A stretch of 64,000 nucleotides of DNA from Gnetum montanum (lineage: Eukaryota > Streptophyta > Gnetopsida > Gnetales > Gnetaceae): positions 449,973 through 513,972 of the forward strand of contig MNCI01008022.1 of the NCBI GenBank assembly GCA_015680685.1. Direction: 5' to 3'. This document shows, piece after piece, positions 58,539 to 64,000 of this stretch; position 1 is the stretch's first letter; each line of letters opens with the position of its first letter. A program made the position numbers and the translations under genes. The notes under the pieces were generated by a model. The model was not told the DNA's origin, searched no databases, and worked only from the letters and a program-made list of their open reading frames with translations.

Positions 58539-60155
58539 ATGGCTTTCAGGCCAAATCCTCCATCGCTGAACATTCCTGAGGAAGAAATTGATGCGTGGTT
58601 GAATCACACAGAGGATATCTTCGATCCCACAATGCAAATGCAAATGCAAATCACAATCACACCACCAGCAAACGCAGAACAACAACAATTAATAACAATG
58701 ATGATATTGGCAATTATGGCAAGGAAGACACACATGGTTTCAGCAGGGCAGATTTGGCCTCTCCCTGGACTTAAGTTCGCAGTATTGCCAGCATAAATCC
58801 CCTGGAGAAGATCACAGTGCAGGATTTTTGCAAGGAAAGTGTGCCATGGACGGAACAATTTACGGGTAATTCTGATAGCTATTCAATGCCCATTACTGTT
58901 AAGGAATTGGAGTGCCGCCTCCACTGCAACACTGCTCATTTTGCCCCAAATTACCTCCGCCTGGATTTCATCATTTTCATTTGCTTCCTGTAATTCCCAA
59001 ATCCCAATTTCCCTTTCTGGTTGTTTCAGGTTAATTGTTTTTGGGGGTTTAAGTTCAAGTTTAGACTTCTGGTTCTGGGTTTGTGCAAACAGGTACAATT
59101 TGCCGTTGGCTTTGCTGGGTATTGTTGCCGTTTTTGGGCTGTGGCACATGCTTAGGATATGCAACCGCAGATGGAGCTTCCAGAACCATGCCTCTCTTTC
59201 CAAGGCGTTCATCGTCGCCACAAATTTCTGTAAGTGTCTTTATGCCCAGAATTCCTTGTTTCAGAGGTTGAGCTTGTTCAACTTTGTTAGGTTTCATGCA
59301 TTTTTTATCTGCGAAGTGATAAAAAATTTGATATTGCATTCCTTTTTGGCGTTTTCAACACATGCAAGAATGACTGCTCTATTGATCCTGGATTGGATTC
59401 ACTTCAAAGCTACAAATTAACCTCGCTGTCTGCAAAAATGATTGTTCTATAGATCCTGATTGAATGATACGTTGCTGAAAATTAACTCTTTCTCTCTCTG
59501 GGGCTTTTTTGTTGGAACCTTCTTTTTTTCCCCTGTTGTCCTTGAATTCTGTAAGTCTTCGAATTTTTCTGTGTTTCTTTAGTAGGGTTTCTTACTTACT
59601 TCCATGACAAAGATTTTTGTCTTTAGCTTATTAATAATTAGAGCTGCATTTACTATCATCCACATTTCATGAATTTACCAAGGTTGTTTTTTCTGGTTTT
59701 TAAAATTTTTGTTGCATCTTTCTTTATAACAGTGACAATGCTGCCATTGGTATATTGCAAAGTGGTCATAGCTTTTTGTTGGGCTGGAATTTTCAGTGTC
59801 ACAGGTAAAGCATTTTAATAATTATACTTTCATGAATTAACATGTTACGTTGGTCTTCTCTTTGGGGATAGGGTACCATTTTAATGTCTTTTCTTTAGCA
59901 GTTCTTGTCATTCACAGCTCTTTAAAGGAACCCGCTTTCACAGCAAAGCCTGTACAAAAGCGCTACGTTGGCATATGGAAATTTGAGAGGAAACTGAGAA
60001 TTCCTCTGGTGGGCTTTGGACAGCGGCAGTGCATAGCCCATATGCATTTAGGAAGCATGCTTGCAGCCAACGATAATTTATATATGCTTTGTAAATATAA
60101 ATATTTACTGCATTTACAAAACAGTGCAAATGATGATTCCATTTCACCCAACTAA
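58539..60155 (+). CDS. PRA1H: PRA1 family protein, PRA1.H-like (one apparent frameshift)
   Basis: PRA1 (prenylated Rab acceptor) proteins are small multi-pass proteins of ER, Golgi and endosomes that bind prenylated Rab GTPases. Exons: 58539-58989, 59093-59229, 59733-59804, 59902-60155. The start fits the family: MAFRPNPPSLNIPEEEIDAW resembles the MAF-NPLSLSVPDPAF start of plant PRA1.H. Later matches are SINPLEKITVQDF, PWTEQFTGNSDSYS, LYNLPLALLGIVAVFGLW (across 58989/59093) and VLVIHSSLK. Exon 1 begins in one frame and continues in another: the first frame ends at TAA 58794-58796, while the SINPLEK frame is closed upstream by TAA near 58763. The shift must fall within about 30 bases. After KPVQKR, where PRA1.H usually ends, the frame runs about 60 codons more. 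An in-frame ATG at 58476 would add 21 residues without family support. Confidence 0.7.
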
Positions 60156-60280
60156 TGGAATCTTGATTTAATGATCTTTTAAAAATTTTATCATTGCATG
60201 CGTCAATATAGTGGTCTTAAAATTTTAGAGTATTTTGCTGCCGTTCTGCATTGATGATTTGTTCAATATGATGCCGAAAT

Positions 60281-60522
60281 TTTCTCAAAGCATTCGGCAT
60301 GTTATCTTTCCTTGAAATGGATATGTTCAAATTTTAACCACTTAGAAACACAATTATAATTTTTCTCAAAGCATTGGACATGTTATATGTCCTTGAAATA
60401 AATATGTTCAAATTTCGACAATTTGCAACATAATTATAATCCTTTTCAAAGCTTTGGGCATGTTATATGTCCTTGAAATATATATGTTCAAATTTTGACA
60501 ACTTGCAACATAATTATAATCC
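60281..60522. repeat. 81-bp tandem repeat, three copies
   Basis: Each copy runs ttctcaaagcattnggcatg...ccttgaaatnnatatgttcaaatttt...aattataat; starts near 60281, 60362 and 60443. Copies differ at several sites. Confidence 0.85.
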
Positions 60523-61150
60523 GTATGTGAATGTTGTGATGCAATAGCCATATGTGAATGTTAGGCAAGGAGCATCATCATCGTGGCCTTAATATGGGTT
60601 GAGTACATAAGTTTTGTTTCAACATTGTCCTCTTTCAAAAGCTAAAGTTGCGTAAGGATGTTCTTGTTAAACATAGTGTTATTGAAAATAAAAACATTAA
60701 TTATGAATTTCTTGTTGTATAAATGATACTAAATAATGCAATTTTAATTTTAATATTTCTCAATCAACTTACTATTAATAAAAATTTAGCTTGAATCTAA
60801 TTGAAATTGAAATTGATTGGGTACATACATAAGTTTTTCTCTTTATGGTTTATGCAACATATATTTGAGGTGCATTTCTTGCTAAGCGTACTTTTTTACT
60901 AAGCTTACTTGCAATTAAAAATAACTTAGCATTAGTTTCAAAATTCCTTTTAGTCCATGGCTAAGGATTGCCTACTAGAAACAAACCTATAACCTAAAGT
61001 TATCATGCCAATTGCTTTATTAGTGCTATGAAAATGGAGACCTAAAGAAAAACTTGAGAATCTAAAGGATTAAGAATAGTAAAAGTGAAACAAAATACAT
61101 CAAATGATATAATGGTGGGTTGATTACATAGCCTACTCACCTCCCTCCCT

Positions 61151-61261
61151 CATTAGTCATAACAAGTTGATGAGACAAGACCTTTCTACTCTTCATATTT
61201 CTACCTTCATTAGTCATAACAAGTTGATGAGATGAGACCTTTCTACTCTTCATATTTCTAA
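61151..61261. repeat. 57-bp tandem duplication
   Basis: cattagtcataacaagttga at 61151 recurs at 61208, both running to cttcatatttcta; differences include gacaagacc against gatgagacc. Confidence 0.85.
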
Positions 61262-61361
61262 AGATTTATGTATTGATTATGTATCACCTATCCTTAGTAG
61301 TACTAAGATAGCTCAAAGAGTACGATAACCAAGGGCAATGGCTAACATTTCCAACCCTTAG

Positions 61362-62418
61362 TGATGAGACGCGACATGCACTGTGCCGCGATATTGCATC
61401 CCATGCGATATCGCGTCTTCCCCTACGATATCGCATACGTGATATCGCGGTCCGCCACCATATCTATAAATAAGAGGCGGCACTCCCTTCATTTCCCAAT
61501 CCTGGCTAGAAGTAGCGAAGCTCTGGCAGATTGATCACTCCAGAGTTAGAATTTTTCCCATGTGCCCGCAGTAGGAGTCCTAGAGTGAACGGCTCTTTAT
61601 TCGAGCAGCTTGTAACCTGAACCCAAGTTGTGTACGGCAATAAAGACGAACTTGTTTGGATAAACCTTGCAGCACGTGGTTTCATTTATTGCTTTATTTC
61701 CTGCTTTCCTAGTGCGTTCAAGTACGACTTGATTACGAGCGTCTACGGACGTGTACGGCTAGTCAAGGAATCGGCTGCTTGACGCAATGCATGAGTACGA
61801 CTCAATTACGAGCATTGGATGCTTGGTAACCCAGTAGCGTATTCCAGGATTCTGCGCTTGGTAACTCCCGGGTCTAATGTGTACGGCTAGTTGAGGAATC
61901 GGCTGCTCATTGCTAGGCTAGATCGTGTGATAAGTACGACTTAGTTACGAGCACCCACGGGTGTGTACGGCTGGCTAAGGAATCGGCTGCTTATCACACG
62001 TAGGCTAAATAGGTGCCTCAGTACGACCACTTCGAGCACTTGCGTTACGTGTGGCGATCCCAGTAACGATTAGCGTTTGGTAAGCTGCAGTTGCATAGTT
62101 CAGGGTGTGTCCGGTAAGTGGGAACGGATGCTGACGCTAGTTAATTTAGACTTAGATCTTAGTTAGAGTTAGTTTAGTTTTCTCAACCCTTTCTCCTGGT
62201 AGCATAGAAGATAAGCCAAAAATACCAAAAAAATCACATACCTCAGACTTGCTTAACCATACACCGTGACACTTACAAGCAAGCCTGGGAAGACAACGAA
62301 CGATTAACCCCAAGTGTTTCTTGTGGTGTTAAGGCATTTAGTCTGCGGAGTTCGACCGGATCGCGCGTGCACGCTCGTATTCGTATGGTTGAGTGTAGGG
62401 GTACCTCGCCACTCATCA
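61362..62418 (+). repeat. 5' LTR of element E
   Basis: 1057 bp, TGATGAGA to CTCATCA. GATATC/T sites at 61389, 61407, 61427 and 61441; TATA box within tctataaataagag near 61464-61471; AATAAA near 61640. Its R/U5 part holds three copies of a segment with gtgtacggctagtcaaggaa (61751, 61879, 61963), not repeated in the LTR of A. Confidence 0.9.
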
Positions 62419-62419
62419 T

Positions 62420-62437
62420 TGGCGCCGTTGCCGGGGA
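62420..62437 (+). other. Primer binding site of element E
   Basis: TGGCGCCGTTGCCGGGGA one base after the LTR; perfect complement of the plant tRNA-Asp 3' end. Confidence 0.88.
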
Positions 62438-62564
62438 CTAAGTGTTTTTACGCCAATTGAACATAAGGGATATCACTCACATCGTTGTGAGCCTAAAACG
62501 AACCTTAGGGTTAATCAGTTAATTCAGAACATAAATAACGGTGAAAATTAGCACACCATTAGAA

Positions 62565-64000
62565 ATGGCTTCTTCTCATGCAATCAACTCACCTAAGGAC
62601 AATACAGGAGAAAGTCAGGATCATACGCATAACCGAAATCAACCATGTCCTCAACAATCCAAAGTCACATATACTCATCCCGATGAGTATGTGCCGGATT
62701 TTACCTTTGTTTTCCATCAAGATGAGCAACTGCGGTGGAGAGACATGCAAGGTAACATCGTGTTACCCCCAGATCGCTCTGCTCCCAACATGCTTTCCCG
62801 TGCCTTGGTACAGATTGGCATGCATGAGCTGCTTGCTGAATACGTTTTGGATGATTATGACACAAGGGATTATCATCCCACAAACGCCCAACGTATTCGG
62901 GATGCAAGGCAGGAGAGCCAACATTCACTATTGAAGGGCAAGGTTCCCCACGTCATTAGTGAAATAGGAGAAGAGGAACCCCTCACGATGGGTTTCTTAG
63001 AAAATGATGTTCCTCCTCCTCACTCTAGTGAAGAGGTTAGGCATCAGGGCCTTAGATCAACGATACATATTCCAGGCTCTGATCCCCGTGAGCACCAGCT
63101 GTTCACGGTAGGAACAACTACTCACACTAATGACGGACTCGTTGATCGTCACAACGATCGGGGCCGAAGCAGCCGAAGAGAAGGCAAGAAACATCACCAT
63201 GGTGATGGATCCCCTTCTTCTTCTCCTTCATCTCATCATTCACCCTCTCCTTCCACATCTGGGCGCAGCCACCATGAGCATAACACGGAGAGTAAAGGTA
63301 AAAGAGATGAAATGCCTCGACAGGAAGGTCGAGAGGAGTTAGGACAAGGGCAAGGACGTAGGGAGAGTAGGGAACCACCATGTAGATATCACAAACGTCA
63401 TGAAAGAGATGATCATGACGAACCCCTACTCGCAACCCGAAGCATGCTTGATATCAGAGAGGCAGTTAGGATTCCCACAAGGCATTTAATGGATAGTAGG
63501 ATCAAGCGTTTGGACATAAATAATATCCCACGTTTTGAAGGGGGATACAACGCTGATCCTCAGCATCATTTACAGGCATTCCACGATGCATGTGCCTTGC
63601 AGAACATAGATAATGAGTGGCAGAAACTCAAGTTGTTCCCTAGGATACTCACTAAAGAAGCAGAGAGCTGGTAACGGTCCTTAGAACTGGAAACCATCAG
63701 GCGGTGGAGTACGATGCTTGAATTGTTCAACAATAAATATCAAACGTACTCCAGAGTGTCCAATTTGCGTAAGCAGATCCAAGGTTGGAAACAAGGAGCT
63801 TATGAATCCTTGGATGCTGCCATGACCCGTTATTACACTGCTACATCGTTGCCCAGGCCATGGGTACGCTAAACGGGATCAACTTCTCCACCTCGTGGAT
63901 GGGCTACGAAATGAAACGAGAAGAACTCTTGGGACTTACGCCCAAGGGAGACTCTCCCAATTAAGAGCCCATGAAGTTGAAGTTTTGTTGGAACAAGTAG
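62565..64000 (+). pseudogene. gag of element E (one nonsense change, one frameshift; partial)
   Basis: Starts at ATG 62565 (MASSHAINSPKD) and stays open to TAA 63672-63674. Domain order: N-terminal block HPDEYVPDFTFVFHQDEQ, a Ser/His/Arg-rich linker (63160-63400), then the capsid-like core with EPLLATRSMLDIREAV, INNIPRFEGGYN and LQAFHDACALQNI. The stop follows AESW, where A reads TAC (Tyr) and E reads TAA. The same frame then continues (ETIRRWSTM-like) until two bases are missing near 63840 relative to A. The product would be the element's capsid protein. Both lesions are few compared with A, B and D. Confidence 0.85.

Larger units (their letters stand above)
60156..61361. other. Intergenic region between the PRA1-like gene and element E
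   Basis: AT-rich, no coding. Holds the two tandem repeats listed separately. Confidence 0.5.
61362..64000 (+). mobile_element. Ty3/gypsy Athila/Tat-like retrotransposon E (5' part; runs off the window)
   Basis: 5' LTR 61362-62418, tRNA-Asp-type primer site, and gag to the window edge. The LTR is related to that of A (GATATC sites, cctataaataagagg-type TATA region, gcagtaggagtc block, CTCATCA end) but is longer and distinct. Of all gag copies here it is the best preserved, so E may be the youngest insertion; its 3' LTR is not visible to test this. Confidence 0.9.

Noticed and set aside
58839-59420. Single long open frame through the PRA1-like gene (193 codons)
   Set aside because: It reads through the intron at 58990-59091 and is in the wrong frame for exon 1's family motifs; the spliced model matches PRA1.H much better.
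62700-63435. Minus-strand and alternative-frame proteins over the gag of E
   Set aside because: The plus-strand frame from 62565 aligns with gag of A, B and D; the others are shadows.

Overview
The window looks like nuclear DNA of a vascular plant, possibly a gymnosperm (inference). It is AT-rich, host genes have kilobase introns with GT-AG borders, and about half of it is old, nested Ty3/gypsy LTR retrotransposons. These use a tRNA-Asp-type primer site and have gag-pol most like the plant Athila/Tat clade. I could not fix the species.

Three host genes are supported. (1) Positions 374-9826, plus strand: the last 12 exons of a peroxisomal acyl-CoA oxidase of the ACX1 type, ending in the peroxisomal signal ARL; its first exons lie left of the window. 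(2) Positions 54843-46714, minus strand: a three-exon NPH3/RPT2-like (NRL) gene with a full NPH3 domain and the C-terminal RxSxS tail, but no recognisable complete BTB domain. (3) Positions 58539-60155, plus strand: a four-exon PRA1 family gene, closest to plant PRA1.H, with one apparent frameshift in exon 1 and an unusual C-terminal extension.

Repeats fill 12.4-46.1 kb and 61.4-64.0 kb. An old reverse-oriented LTR (H, 12452-13226) is split by element A (13227-22646, plus strand, decayed gag-pol, truncated 3' LTR). A is followed by a second copy of part of H (22644-23094) that reads straight through A's insertion point. Then come a LINE remnant, degenerate repeats, and element B (25088-32904, minus strand, pol deleted, TSD acctc). 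B's 5' LTR is itself split by solo LTR G (31727-32599, TSD aagac). Element D (33050-46076, plus strand, 13 kb, TSD ctaac/ctgac) carries gag-pol plus a roughly 950-codon third reading frame between integrase and the 3' LTR. Element E (from 61362) runs off the right edge. All coding regions of A, B and D are broken, largely by stops that fit C-to-T or G-to-A transitions; E's gag has one nonsense change and one frameshift.

A 220-base run of N lies at 41768-41987, and single N at 14099, 14185 and 15726. No CRISPR, rRNA gene, true tRNA gene or operon is present. I did not find a clear new defence or metabolic system. The observations most worth checking are the filled-site/empty-site structure around A, the extra long frame in D, and the GATATC-repeat arrays at the start of three different LTR families.
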